From Tragulus kanchil (taxonomy: Eukaryota > Chordata > Mammalia > Artiodactyla > Tragulidae), in the NCBI GenBank assembly GCA_022376925.1, contig JAIOJX010000002.1, positions 134,240,831 to 134,304,830 of the forward strand: a stretch of DNA of 64,000 nt, written 5' to 3'. The position numbers and the translations under genes were made by a program. The notes under the pieces are model-generated. The model did not search any database. It saw only the letters and a list, made by a program, of their open reading frames with translations, and was not told the DNA's origin. Of this stretch, positions 41,777-52,669 are shown one piece after another (the first letter of the stretch is position 1; every line of letters begins with the position of its first letter).

Positions 41777-43084
41777 AGGCTTTTCTTATAGAATTAAAAA
41801 TCCCACCTCCCCAGAAGGACAATCCCTGTTGGGTCAACATTTTATCAGCCAGTCTGCCCCTGTTACCAGGCTCAATTTGAGCACTATTTGGTCTAAATTT
41901 TAGCTATGAAGCTATTATTGCAGAAATAAATATATATTCAGTGAACCACAATATTCTTTAGACTCTGGAGAAAGATTTTTCTTTGAAATTTCAAAGCCAG
42001 ATCTTTTCTTTTTTTTAATCATAAAGTTTAATTATGGTTCAGAAAAAGTTGAGTGAATAACTTTCTCTGCAAAAATATATTGACTCTGTAGACTGCAGTT
42101 ATTGGGGGCAGGGAGGACAGGGGGCAGCTGGTAAGTTAAATTACCCTATTTTCTATTCTGAAAAAGACAAGAAGTCCCGCATACAGTCTGATTATAGAGA
42201 TGCGTGTGCCCCACATGGTTGAGAATAAATACAATAAGGATTATTATAACCAAGAGTCTAAGCAAGAATAAGAACCATGTTACATTGGTAGCAATTTTGA
42301 TCTTGGTCCAGATAGAGTCAGCTCTTGGGTTATCCTGTCCAAAGGAAAGGAACCATTTGAAATGATCAGATGCATGTTGATGTTAATTTCTATTGACCCA
42401 CTGTGACGGGTGTAGGTGTAGCAGATCCACTTAGAGGTAGTTGGATGAGTGACCACCAAATGTTAATAGACAAAATAGATTTTCATTTCTTTTCAGGAGA
42501 ATAAGCATGAATCCCAATCTGGACTTGACATTTTGAGGAGACTTGCAGCCAGGTAGCCAGTTGTCTAGTTTTAACTAAGTCAACTTTAATCTTTCATGTG
42601 ATATTAACACATACATAACAGGAGCTACTGGCCACTACAGAAGTCTTTTCTCTTTGGGGAACATATGATCTAAGCAATTTTTACCATCTAAAAAATACAG
42701 TAGTTACAAGAGGAGACCTTGCAAATGTAAGGTTATAGCTACCAGCTGCCAGTTAGCCTTGTCTTAAAAATGGCTAGTGGCATCAAGTCTGACACAGTGT
42801 TATAATAATTCTTTCACTAATCTTTGGCCCCTGTTGTCTTAATCTACTTGTCTAGTTTGTTCTTTTAAGGACACAATGGTTCCCCAGACAAGACGATGGT
42901 GCTGCAGAGATTCCAACCACTCCTCAGGACAGATTCAGCTGGAATCACAGCAGAAGTCACCCTGTGCCCCTTAATGAGATAGGATGAGAGCTCTGTGACC
43001 CTGGCTAGGTAGGGTCTATGAGGCCCATGCCAGCCTGAAGAAGTTACAGAAGACAGACCTTCAACATTCATCCTTCCCGTAAAG

Positions 43085-43830
43085 ATTTCTTGAGGCTGAC
43101 ATCTCTCAGGTGGGATTTGAGGCCAGAGATAGACAGGGTCCAGGTTAGACAGTGACAGCCAGCCTCCTGTTTAGATTTCCAGACAGAAATAACAGCAAGA
43201 ACAGGGTACATAGCTGGACTTTGGTGGACACTTTATGGTAACAGGAATGGCAGAGATAGAGAGAAGCTGAGCCCTCTTGTTCAGATAAGAGATAAAGAGA
43301 TTATATCTTATTCTCGAGGTCAAAGAGACCCTCCCAACAACACTTGCCCAGAAAGGCTCCTTGAGGGTCAAAAGCGGGTGCCACTCCATAGTGATGTCAG
43401 GCTACCCATAGGCCTCTTAATTAGACTCCATCTTGGCCTAAGAGATGTGCCCACACAGGGGAGAACTGTGAGTTGAACCAAATACAGATTCAGAGCCAAG
43501 CAAAGTAAGATAACTGGACGAGAGGAAGTGTGGAAGAAATGATCCATATAAGTGATTCAGACTACCACAAGGGCACGGCTCTCTCTGAGCCAGCCCCGTG
43601 AGTCAATTCACACGTACTCTTTTCCCTCCTAATCATCAGTTTACTTGTTGCACTACTTCTCTTCTGTTTGTGGAAATGCATTTCTATACAACTGACAAGT
43701 CAGCGTCTGCCCCTGGCCCTCATGGCCTAGTGACTAGGATTTAGTGGTCTCACGGCTATGGCTTGACTTCAATCTCTGGCTGGGGAATTGAAATCCTGCT
43801 TAAAGTCACTCTGGGTGGAGGCCACCTGTG
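43085..43830 (+). mobile_element. ERV LTR, family A (downstream copy) with tRNA-Glu-like segment
   Basis: GAGAAGCTGAGCCC, CTTATTCTCGAGGTCAAAG, GATGTCAGGCTACCCATAGG, AATGATCCATATAAGTGATT and the tRNA-Glu-like segment at 43711-43788 match the copy at 39290-39980 in order and orientation. As the partner of that copy it would be the 3' LTR of a provirus about 4.5 kb long. Confidence 0.65.
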
Positions 43831-44144
43831 ATCAAAGGGAATCACAGCCTTGGCAAGTGGGCTGATTCCACGCATCTTTTATGACTTGCAGCATTTGACC
43901 ACGACCGCCTGTTTTAAACCGTGGCTCCTCGTGGGCTTCCTAGCCACCACACACTGACTGACTGTTCTTTCTCATTTCCTCGAAGGTCTTCTGTCATCTG
44001 GTGTTCTTCTGGGCTCTGTTCTCCTCTCTCTCATTTGAGTGGGACAGAGAACATGTATCCTCTTCTTTAGACTTGCAAAGATATACCCACTGTTGAAGTA
44101 TGTGCTGACCTAAATCTGAGTGTGAGGAAGGATTTCTTTTTTTT

Positions 44145-44345
44145 TTTTTTTCGGTGGTCTAAAGACTCGACGCCCCCAGAGGGCCTGGGTTAGACCCCTG
44201 ATTGGGGGACTAGATCTGACCTGCTGCAACTAAGAGTTCACATTCCACAACTAAAGATTCCATATGCGTGACAAAGGTGGAAGATCCTGGGTGCTGCACA
44301 TAAGACCCAGCACAGCCAAATAAATAAATGCAAATAAATATTCAA
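44145..44345 (+). mobile_element. Short tRNA-Glu SINE (diverged)
   Basis: TCGGTGGTCTAAAGACTCG, GGGTTAGACCCCTGATTGGG and GCACAGCCAAATAAATAAAT show a diverged CHR-1-like element with an unusual poly(T) immediately 5' of it. Confidence 0.72.
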
Positions 44346-44349
44346 GAAA

Positions 44350-44834
44350 AATTAAGCTGAGTGGGGACCAAGTGTGGCTGAAAGGTCTAGCCTTATTCCA
44401 ACCAGAGTGCATATCCACACAGTAGGTTGCTGCTACTGCTGCTATTATTACTGAATGAAACTTGGGTCTGCTTGCCTTTAGGAGGTAAAGCCAACCTATG
44501 GCTGCCTGGCTGTGGTGAAGCAAAGTGCAGTGTTTATTGCAGAGGACCATACAAGGGGTCTGGAGCAGCCAGCGCTCAAAATGTCCAAGTTCCCAGTGGG
44601 TTTCAGCAAGGCATTTTTAAAGGCCAGGGGCATTCCACAACATGCGATCAGCTTGCGCACAATTCTCAGATTGGTTGATGGCATGATAACCAAGAGATGT
44701 CACAGGGATTAATATTATTGCTCTTTAGGTGCCAGTAGGTTTCAGGGCGGTGCTCATGGTCATCAAGCAGTTCCTTTCTTCCATTTGAAGGGGGTTTTAG
44801 CATCTGTTAAGCAGCTCAGGAAGTGTGCACCAGA
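44350..44834. other. Unclassified, probably unique sequence
   Basis: A few overlapping open frames (65-99 codons) on both strands, none with a domain. No gene is called. Confidence 0.4.
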
Positions 44835-45296
44835 TATGGTTATCTAGGAACTTCAGAGAGGAATTACAGCAAAGGGCATGAAAAGAGTCTGTTCCAGGAA
44901 GGCTCTATAGGGTCTTGCTTGACTACCCTGTGGCTGCTACTCCTGCTCATTTGGTTGGCTGAAAAGGAGCTCAGATCTTACCATAGAAATATTAGTCAAT
45001 TTCATTTACTCCCATTACCATCATTTCCAATATCCCTTTGCATCCACTGATGGTCACGGGAGTTATTGTATGACCAGCTTAGGAAGGAGGTATGAACATT
45101 TGGGTCTGAGGCCATGAAGGGAGGCAGGCACAACAGGGGTGAAGAGAGGAGGTCATGGCATCTGTATCTGCTGGACTCCATGGAATAGGTTTGTGCACCT
45201 GTCATTAGAAGGGTAAAGAATATACGCTCTAGAATTGTCTTCCCAAACTCTTTTGTAGGAAGTGGGTGGTGTATATAACACACGTAAAGAACAACT

Positions 45297-45480
45297 CAGG
45301 ATTTTCCTGGTGGCCCGGTGATTAAGAATCTGCTTTCCAGTGCAGGGGACCCAGGTTTGATCCCTGGTCCAGAAACTAAGATCCCACATGCTGTGGGGCA
45401 ACTAAGGCACTACAACTAGTGAGTCTGCATGACACAACCAAGACCCAGAGCAGTTAAAAAGAAAAAGTTAAAAAAAAAAA
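45297..45480 (+). mobile_element. Short tRNA-Glu SINE (duplication 11, copy 1)
   Basis: GGATTTTCCTGGTGGCCCGG head, AGGTTTGATCCCTGGTCC, and a tail of A14 or more. Duplicated at 46403-46586. Confidence 0.8.
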
Positions 45481-45485
45481 AAAAG

Positions 45486-45800
45486 AGGGCTTCCCTGGTA
45501 GCTCAGTGGTGAAGAGTTCATCTGCCAGTGCAGGAGACAAGAGCTCAATCTCTGTTCTGGGAAGATCCCACATGCTGCTGAGCAAGTAAGCCCGTGAGCC
45601 ACAACTACAGAGCCTGTGCTCTAGAGCCTCAGAGCCACAACTATGGAGCCCATGCGCCCTAGAGCCCAAGTTCCACAACAAGAGAAGTCACCACAACAAG
45701 AAGCCTGCTCACCTCAACTAGAGAGTAGCCCCGACTCCCTGCAACTAAAGAAGAGCCTGCAGCAGCAGTGAAAACCTAGAATAGCCAATAAATAAATAAA
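45486..45800 (+). mobile_element. CHR-2-like SINE (duplication 11, copy 1)
   Basis: GGGCTTCCCTGGTAGCTCAG, GAGCTCAATCTCTGTTC (decayed box B), GCCTGTGCTCTAGAGCC and AATAAATAAATAAAAT. It follows immediately after the poly(A) of the preceding SINE. Duplicated at 46592-46906. Confidence 0.85.
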
Positions 45801-46402
45801 ATATAAAACAAGAAAAGAGAAATTCATAAAAGTTAAGTGCACAGCATGAAGCATCGCTAGAAAGCAAAACACCGTATGAGGGTTCCCTTGTGGCTCAATG
45901 GTAAATCTGAAGGGGTTACATGTTCAGCCAGGAAGGCCAATATGGTTATCTAGGAACTTCAGAGAGGAATTACAGCAAAGGGCATGAAAAGAGTCTGTTC
46001 CAGGAAGGCTCTATAGGGTCTTGCTTGACTACCCTGTGGCTGCTACTCCTGCTCATTTGGTTGGCTGAAAAGGAGCTCAGATCTTACCATAGAAATATTA
46101 GTCAATTTCATTTACTCCCATTACCATCATTTCCAATATCCCTTTGCATCCACTGATGGTCACGGGAGTTATTGTATGACCAGCTTAGGAAGGAGGTATG
46201 AACATTTGGGTCTGAGGCCATGAAGGGAGGCAGGCACAACAGGGGTGAAGAGAGGAGGTCATGGCATCTGTATCTGCTGGACTCCATGGAATAGGTTTGT
46301 GCACCTGTCATTAGAAGGGTAAAGAATATACGCTCTAGAATTGTCTTCCCAAACTCTTTTGTAGGAAGTGGGTGGTGTATATAACACACGTAAAGAACAA
46401 CT

Positions 46403-46586
46403 CAGGATTTTCCTGGTGGCCCGGTGATTAAGAATCTGCTTTCCAGTGCAGGGGACCCAGGTTTGATCCCTGGTCCAGAAACTAAGATCCCACATGCTGT
46501 GGGGCAACTAAGGCACTACAACTAGTGAGTCTGCATGACACAACCAAGACCCAGAGCAGTTAAAAAGAAAAAGTTAAAAAAAAAAA
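46403..46586 (+). mobile_element. Short tRNA-Glu SINE (duplication 11, copy 2)
   Basis: Duplicate of 45297-45480. Confidence 0.8.
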
Positions 46587-46591
46587 AAAAG

Positions 46592-46906
46592 AGGGCTTCC
46601 CTGGTAGCTCAGTGGTGAAGAGTTCATCTGCCAGTGCAGGAGACAAGAGCTCAATCTCTGTTCTGGGAAGATCCCACATGCTGCTGAGCAAGTAAGCCCG
46701 TGAGCCACAACTACAGAGCCTGTGCTCTAGAGCCTCAGAGCCACAACTATGGAGCCCATGCGCCCTAGAGCCCAAGTTCCACAACAAGAGAAGTCACCAC
46801 AACAAGAAGCCTGCTCACCTCAACTAGAGAGTAGCCCCGACTCCCTGCAACTAAAGAAGAGCCTGCAGCAGCAGTGAAAACCTAGAATAGCCAATAAATA
46901 AATAAA
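46592..46906 (+). mobile_element. CHR-2-like SINE (duplication 11, copy 2)
   Basis: Duplicate of 45486-45800. Confidence 0.85.
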
Positions 46907-46983
46907 ATATAAAACAAGAAAAGAGAAATTCATAAAAGTTAAGTGCACAGCATGAAGCATCGCTAGAAAGCAAACACTCGTAT

Positions 46984-47185
46984 GAGGTTTCCCTTGTGGC
47001 TCAATGGTAAAGAATCTGCCTGCAACACAGGAGATGTGGGTTTGAGCTCTGGGTTGGGAAGGTCTTCTGAAGGAGGAAATGTCAACCCATTCCAGTATTC
47101 TTGCTGGGAAAACCCCATGGACAGAGGAGCCTGGCAGGCTGCAGGTCATAGGGTCGCAGAGTCACACACAACAGAGTGAGCACGT
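46984..47185 (+). mobile_element. Bov-tA SINE
   Basis: GTTTCCCTTGTGGCTCAATG, GGGTTTGAGCTCTGGG, CCATTCCAGTATTCTTGC and GGTCGCAGAGTCACACAC give a complete plus-strand Bov-tA. The duplicate at 45880-45905 holds only its first bases. Confidence 0.87.
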
Positions 47186-47189
47186 ACGC

Positions 47190-47639
47190 AGGCAAATACT
47201 TGTATGAATAACCACCCAAATCAAGAACTAGAACTACCAGCACTGTAAGAGTCAGCCCCCACATGCTTCTTTACTCTGAAACCTTTTCCTTCCCACCCTC
47301 CAAAAGGAAACCACATTCCTGAGTTTCTGATAATCACCTCCTTAGACATTTTGATTTCATCACCTTAGACTGCATCTCTGAATCATGTCCTTTGCTTTTG
47401 CTTGTTTTTGAACTTTATGTAGATTTATTGAAAATACTTTTTTGTGAGTGTTTTCTTTCACTTGACTTTATATTTGCGAACAATGCCTGCTATTGTGTGG
47501 AGTGTTTGTGCATTCTTACTGTTGTTTGGTATTCCATGCATTGTCTGAATTAACCACACTTTAAAAAAAAAAAAAAGCTATTCTACTGTTGAAGGACAAT
47601 TGAATTGCTTCCAGTGTTTGATTTTTACACAGATGCTGT
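47190..47639 (-). mobile_element. Old L1 fragment interrupted by a SINE
   Basis: GTATGAATAACCACCCAAAT, CAAGAACTAGAACTACCAGC, GTATTCCATGCATTGTCTGA and ATTGAATTGCTTCCAGTG follow the antisense of old L1 3' sequence. A SINE sits at 47649-47933 with CTGTAGAAG on both sides. Confidence 0.75.
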
Positions 47640-47648
47640 CTGTAGAAG

Positions 47649-47933
47649 TGGTTTTTTTTTTTTTTTTTTTTTTGCCACTTCTATTTGTCTTTTGTTTATT
47701 TGTTTTCACCATCTTTGTTCCTTAGACTGTGTGGGCGGGCCTCCCATCACAGTGGCCTCTGTCGTTGCAGAGCACTGGCTCTGGGCGCATGCACTCCAGA
47801 GCTCTGGCTCAGTAGTTGGACACATCAGCCCAGCTGTTCCGCGGCACATGGGATCTTCCCAGGCCAGGGATCGAACCAGCATCCCTTGCACTGCAAGGTG
47901 GTGTCCTTACCCACTGGACCACCAGGGAAGCCC
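47649..47933 (-). mobile_element. CHR-like SINE
   Basis: Poly(T), TTTGCCACTTCTATTTGTC, CATCTTTGTTCCTTAG, GCATGCACTCCAGAGCTC and the head CCACCAGGGAAGCCC. The 9-bp repeat CTGTAGAAG at 47640-47648 and 47934-47942 is its target-site duplication. Confidence 0.92.
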
Positions 47934-48224
47934 CTGTAGAAGCGTTTTTATGAGAGCCTTCGTGACTGCTGGGGAAACTAGCCATTGCAATGTTGCAGCG
48001 ATGGGAAAGGCCACTTCTGTGCAGAATCCACTCTCTGTGGAGCCCCAAGACCTCTTTGCATGGGGAGGTGGCACCTCAATGCCAGCACATTCTCACAAGG
48101 GACACTGTATCTAGTGGTTCCTTTGTGGGGCTTCTTCTATCTCCGTCTGAAACGGAAAGAAAGGACTTGACAACTTTTGTGTTTCAGACTGCAGTGGAAA
48201 TCTGGTATGTGAACGCAGATGAGG

Positions 48225-48350
48225 TTGCATTTTTTTTTCTGGCTATGCCACGTGGCTTGTGGAATCTTAGTTCCTTAAGCAGAGATTGAACCCGGATGCT
48301 TGGCAGTGAGAGCACAGAGTGTCAGCCACTGGACCGCCAGGGAATTCCCT
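48225..48350 (-). mobile_element. Short tRNA-Glu SINE
   Basis: TTTTTTTTCTGGCTATGCC at the left and CCACTGGACCGCCAGGGAAT at the right, with GAGATTGAACCCGGATGC as the inverted box-B area. Confidence 0.8.
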
Positions 48351-48542
48351 GGAGGAGGCTGCTCTTTGGACATAGGAATGGGGTTCAGGTGGGAGGCTCA
48401 GAGATATTGTCATTTCGGTATAAGTGAATCCACTGTAAACAAGAGTTCCCCCACTGCTGACTAGTGGGGAAGGGGTCCTTATCAGACCACTTGGGTGGGC
48501 GGGTATGTTACTCATTGGGTCTTGGATAAGTGATAGCAGGTT

Positions 48543-48886
48543 TTTACATTTATTTATTAATTTTTGGCTATTCTGGGTTTTCACTGAGGCCACAGGCTCT
48601 TCTCCAGTTGCAGGGAATGGGGGCTACTCTCTAGCTGACGTGAGCAGATTTCTTGCTACAGTGACTTTTCTTGTGGAACTCAGGCTCTAGAGCACATGGG
48701 CTTCAATAGTTGCGGCACATAGGCTCCATAGTTGCGGTTCTGAGGCTCTAGAGCACAGGCTCCATAGTTGTGGCTCACGGGCTTCGTTGCTCTGCAGCAT
48801 GTGGGATCTTCCAGGATCAGGGATTGAACTCGTGTCTCCCCCACTTGCAGGTGAACTCTTTACCACTGAGCTACCAGGGAAGCCCA
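48543..48886 (-). mobile_element. CHR-2-like SINE
   Basis: TACATTTATTTATTAATTTT through GGGGGCTACTCTCTAGCTG and CTCTAGAGCACAGGC to CTACCAGGGAAGCCC. Complete minus-strand element. Confidence 0.88.
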
Positions 48887-48889
48887 ATG

Positions 48890-49260
48890 TCAGGTTTTTG
48901 TTGGTGGCCCGGTGTAGAAGAAGCTGCCCCCTTCCCACTGACTGACCCCATAGCTGATATAACTCATCAACTAGAATGAAATATTCACATCTGTGCACAT
49001 CAGTAATGACTGGTGATGACCTTGGAAGGGTCTGGAAGGCTGTTCTGTGTGAGAGAACCAGGTCTGGCCTATGCATTGCACAAATGAAGCAGATTTTCTT
49101 GCCTTGCCTCTCTCTATCTCAGTGAAGATCACCTCCAAGAAGTTCCCAGTATCCTAGTTTCTTAGATCAAATGATGAGATCCATCCTGATTAAATACTTA
49201 GCTGTCAGGCACTGGTTGAAGCAGTTTCTATGCAGATGCATTTAACGCACAAGCATCACT
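48890..49260. other. Unclassified sequence
   Basis: No gene or clear repeat recognised. Confidence 0.35.
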
Positions 49261-49264
49261 CTGG

Positions 49265-49640
49265 GTGAGGAAGTGTGTACCAATTAGCTTGTGCTGTGTA
49301 ACAAAACGCTCCCAAAGGTCATGTCTTAACATAACAGGTATGTCTCACATTTCTGTGGGTTTGCTGGGAATTTACTCTGACTTGGGCTGACTTGGCTGGG
49401 GATGGATAGTCTAGGAAAGCCTCCTTCCCATGTCTTTCAGTTGGCCTAATGTCAGCGGGGGTGATAGTCACATGCCTCTCATCAGCCAGCCCATGTGTGT
49501 TCACAGGGTGGTGGAAAGATTCTTAACAGCAAAGAGAGTAAGCGCTAATATAAGCACATCTCCAGCTTCCACTTGCATTGCATTAGCTAGTGTCCCATTG
49601 GCCAAAGCAAGTCACACGGTTAACAGGAGATGATGAAAGA
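49265..49640. mobile_element. Ancient interspersed repeat, family uncertain
   Basis: GCTTGTGCTGTGTAACAAAAC, GGTATGTCTCACATTTCTGT, TTGGGCTGACTTGGCTGGG and the end GGCCAAAGCAAGTCACACGG resemble a common ancient mammalian repeat, but I cannot assign the family without a library search. Confidence 0.5.
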
Positions 49641-49664
49641 GACCTACTCAAGGGATGGTAAACA

Positions 49665-49835
49665 ATCCACTACAGACTCTAATCCTCCCCATTTTACTGA
49701 TGAGGAAGCTAATGCTTAGAGAAGTGAAGAAACTTGCCTCAGGTCACATAAGTGCTATTGGGCAGAGCTCAGCCTCAAATTCAGGTCTATCCGGTGGCTA
49801 AGCTGGTACCTCAGTTCTATTCATATTGCCTCCTG
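49665..49835 (-). mobile_element. MIR relic
   Basis: CCCCATTTTACTGATGAGGA, AAACTTGCCTCAGGTCACAT and GAGCTCAGCCTCAAATTCAG form the antisense MIR core; it is well preserved over about 170 bases. Confidence 0.9.
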
Positions 49836-49839
49836 CTCA

Positions 49840-50285
49840 GACCTGAGCACTTGTGTCCCAGTGGACCAGCTCCGGAGCAGAGAGATGAGGGAAGGCTCAC
49901 TTAACCAGCCTCCCCTAAAAGGCCACTCAGTCTTACAGCCTAGCAGTTGCCTATGTAGCCAGCCAGGCTTAGCAGTCTCTGCAAATCTGAAGAAAAAATC
50001 CTCATGAATCTGACTAATAATTCAGTTATTGCACTGGATTCTGTACCCTTGGAAGAGTCTTGGGAGGTCACACTCCATAGAATGTAGGAAATGGATGGAA
50101 AGAATAAAAGATGGAGGTAGAAATGGACCGTTATGCTGCACATAAAAGTATTCGCTCAATGGGCAGCCATTAAACTCCCGCTGGGTCTGAGCTAGAGCCT
50201 GATTGCTCTTGAGAAGTGCAGGCAGGGGAACAGTTATTCTCTAAAGCACTGTTTGCAACCGTGTGTGCTAAGGTAACACGTTGGC
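49840..50285. other. Unclassified sequence
   Basis: No gene recognised. Confidence 0.35.
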
Positions 50286-50309
50286 ATGATGGTGTTAGGG
50301 AGTCAGGGT

Positions 50310-50950
50310 AGAAAAAAAAGGGGAGTCCAGAATGGCAGTTAGAAAGCCCCAGAAAGAGAGAACAATGAAAAAATCTGAGGACCGGAGTGGGAACTTGCAG
50401 TGGGAAAAAAAACCAAAAACATCCCCCCTTCCTGATTGATGGTGGGTATTAGTCCTATTTTACATGGGGCAGAACCAATCAGGTTCCCAGGGGAAGGAGA
50501 CAAAAAGTATAAAAAAGGGAAACAAACATGGGCTGAAGTAACTCCTTTGGGGTCGGCCTGCACTCACTTCTCTGGGGTATACTATCTGCTATCTGCTTAA
50601 TAAAATTTTGAGCTGAGTTGTAACACTGGTCCACTGTTTCAAATCTTTTTTTTTTTTTTGGCCACTTCTACTAGCCTTCCATTTATTTCCATCTTTGTTC
50701 TCTGGCCTGTGTGGGCCTCCCATCGCAGTGGCCTCTCTTACCGCAAAGTACCAGCTCTGGGCGCATGCGCTCCAGAGCTCCGGCTCGGTAGTTGGACACA
50801 TTGGTCCAGGCGCTTCGCGGCACATGGGATCTTCCCAGGCCAGGGATCAAACTGGCTCCCCTTGCACTGCAAGGCGGTGTCCTTACCCACTGGACCACCA
50901 GGGAAGCCCCTGTTTCAAATCTTTGATGTGATGAGACCAAACCAAGGGAG
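50310..50950 (+). mobile_element. Solo ERV LTR, family D, interrupted by a SINE
   Basis: CCAATCAGGTTCCCAGGG, a TATA-like AGTATAAAAAAGGG at about 50506 and a polyadenylation signal AATAAAATTTTGAGCTGAG at about 50600, about 95 bases apart, give an LTR promoter-to-R layout. A SINE splits it after CTGTTTCAAATCTTT. The left boundary is uncertain and no matching second LTR is in the window. Confidence 0.65.
50649..50909 (-). mobile_element. CHR-like SINE with 15-bp TSD
   Basis: Poly(T), GGCCACTTCTACTAGCC, GGGCCTCCCATCGCAGTGG, GCATGCGCTCCAGAGCTC and the head CCACCAGGGAAGCCC. CTGTTTCAAATCTTT at 50634-50648 and 50910-50924 is a perfect 15-bp target-site duplication. Confidence 0.95.
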
Positions 50951-50996
50951 AGGGACACACGCACATAGCAATGTTAAAGACAAGAGTCCCCAAATG

Positions 50997-51272
50997 GGGC
51001 TTCCCTGGCGGTTCAGTGGGTAAAGAGTCCACCTTGCAGTGCAAGGGGCACTCGCTTGATCCCTGACCCAGGAGGATCCCATACGCCACGGAGTGGCTGG
51101 ACCAGTGTGTCCAATTACCAGCCAGTGCTCTGGAGTACATGCGCCCAGAGTCGGTGCTCTTCAATGAGAGAGGCCACTGCAATGGGAGGCCCATGCAGGC
51201 CAAGAGATAGATAAAAATAAATAAATAAACCAATAAAAGAGGCCAAAATTTACCAAAAAAAAAAAAAAAAGC
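50997..51272 (+). mobile_element. CHR-like SINE, inverted relative to its neighbour
   Basis: GGGCTTCCCTGGCGGTTCAG, GCTTGATCCCTGACCC (decayed box B), ACATGCGCCCAGAGTCGG, GAGAGGCCACTGCAATGGG and a tail of about A16. It faces the SINE at 50649-50909 across a spacer of less than 100 bases. Confidence 0.92.
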
Positions 51273-51589
51273 ATCCCAAATGAAGTATCTTATGCCAAGC
51301 CCATATCACTAAACCAAGACTGATTGCATGTTTGACACTCCCAGAAATGGAATTTTATCACAGTCAATCAGATATTGCCTGTTTAGCTTGCCCGGCAGAC
51401 TCCAGACATCTCCTGTAAGGAAAATAACATTGGTCTACTTTTTGCCTAGTGCAACTTCCTTGTTTCTGCTCCCTTCTGCCCACAAAATCTCTGGCCTTGT
51501 CTAGTTCTTCAGAGCTCCTTTCCATCTGCTAGACTGAATACTGCTTGATTCATGATTTATTGAGTTGAATTTTATTTTTTACAATGGAT

Positions 51590-52260
51590 ATCAAGAATAA
51601 GATGAAAGATTCTTAGACTGAGAAGCTACAAGATTATAAGATCTAAGATTCGAGAGAGGTGGGAAAAGTAGGGCATCTTTGTGCAGACTGTCTCTTGTTT
51701 GGTTGTTAGAACCTGTACTGAAGCAGGGGATGGATGGGCTCCAGACTGAGCAGCTGTAGTTTCTCCCTTGTGGACATATGCTCCATAATAACAGGAGAGA
51801 GGAGCTGAGCCCTGGCCGGGTAAGAGGTAAAAGACCACTTATTCCTCATTCTCAAAGACAAGGAGACCTTGCCATCTGTACAGGTGCAGAAAGGCTCCTT
51901 GGAGGTCAAACAGGGAGGGGGCATCCCCTTACAGGAAGTGAAGTCAACCTACCCATAAGCCTCTTTGCTGGATACCATCTTGGTTAAGAGATGTGTACGC
52001 ACATAGTGGAGGACCTTGAGATAAAAGTAATATGGACTGAGATTCAAGCAAGAATCTTGCTGAGAAAAGCAAGATGATTAGCTGAAGGAAACCCAGAAGA
52101 AATGCCCCATAGAAGGGATTCTAACTACAACAAGGGTGCAACTCTGAATCTACCCATGTGTTTATCCACATCTTCTCTTTTTTCCACCCGAGATCAGTAC
52201 CAACTTCTGTGCTGATCTGAGCCCACCATTGCTTTTTGACTTTAAGGTCTACTTCAAAAG
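51590..52260 (+). mobile_element. LTR family A relative (duplication 12, copy 1)
   Basis: GGAGCTGAGCCCTGGCCGGG, CAAGGAGACCTTGCCATCTG, GAAGTCAACCTACCCATAAG, GAAGAAATGCCCCATAG and ATTCTAACTACAACAAGGG follow family A, but it diverges after about 52190 and lacks the tRNA-Glu-like segment. Duplicated at 52670-53340. Confidence 0.65.
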
Positions 52261-52669
52261 GACACTTTTTTTTTTTTTTTTATAACTCTGGGAAAACTGG
52301 GAGATCAGGCAGGTTTTGGGATAAGGATTGAAGGAATAAAATACCTCCAAACCCCATACTAGATTTGCAATCAAGCTGAAACTCTCGGTCCCTCAGGGCT
52401 TGTTATTCGCAAGAAAGAAACCAAAAAAGAAGTTATTTGTAAGAAAAAAGGTTGTTTGTTAAGAAACAAAGTACCTAGATTTTGCCCGGCAGACTCAGAC
52501 ATCTCCTGTAAGGAAAATAACATTGGTCTATTTTTCCTTGTTTTCCTGCTCCCTTCTGCCCACAAAATCTCTGGCCTTGTCTAGTTCTTCAGAGCTCCTT
52601 TCCATCTGCTAGACTGAATACTGCTTGATTCATGATTTATTGAGTTGAATTTTATTTTTTACAATGGAT

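Larger units (their letters stand above)
39990..43075 (+). mobile_element. Probable decayed class I ERV internal region (with later SINE)
   Basis: The interval lies between two same-orientation copies of LTR family A. Just before the second copy, CCAGCCTGAAGAAGTTACAG resembles the stretch that precedes the 3' LTR in many class I ERVs. The longest open frame, 245 codons at 40250-40987, shows no retroviral domain that I can confirm, and the region is full of stops. No gag, pol or env gene is intact. A minus-strand SINE was inserted at 41440-41775. Confidence 0.45.
44835..47011 (+). repeat. Tandem duplication 11 (1106-bp period)
   Basis: Copy 1 is 44835-45905 and copy 2 45941-47011. About 35 unmatched bases (45906-45940) lie between them, the longest joint of the set. 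Copy 1 stops just inside a Bov-tA at 45907, while copy 2 continues through the whole element. Confidence 0.94.

Noticed and set aside
41280..41903. 207-codon open frame
   Set aside because: It runs through a G-rich tract, a poly(T) and a whole SINE; the translated part is SINE sequence seen in many other frames of the window.
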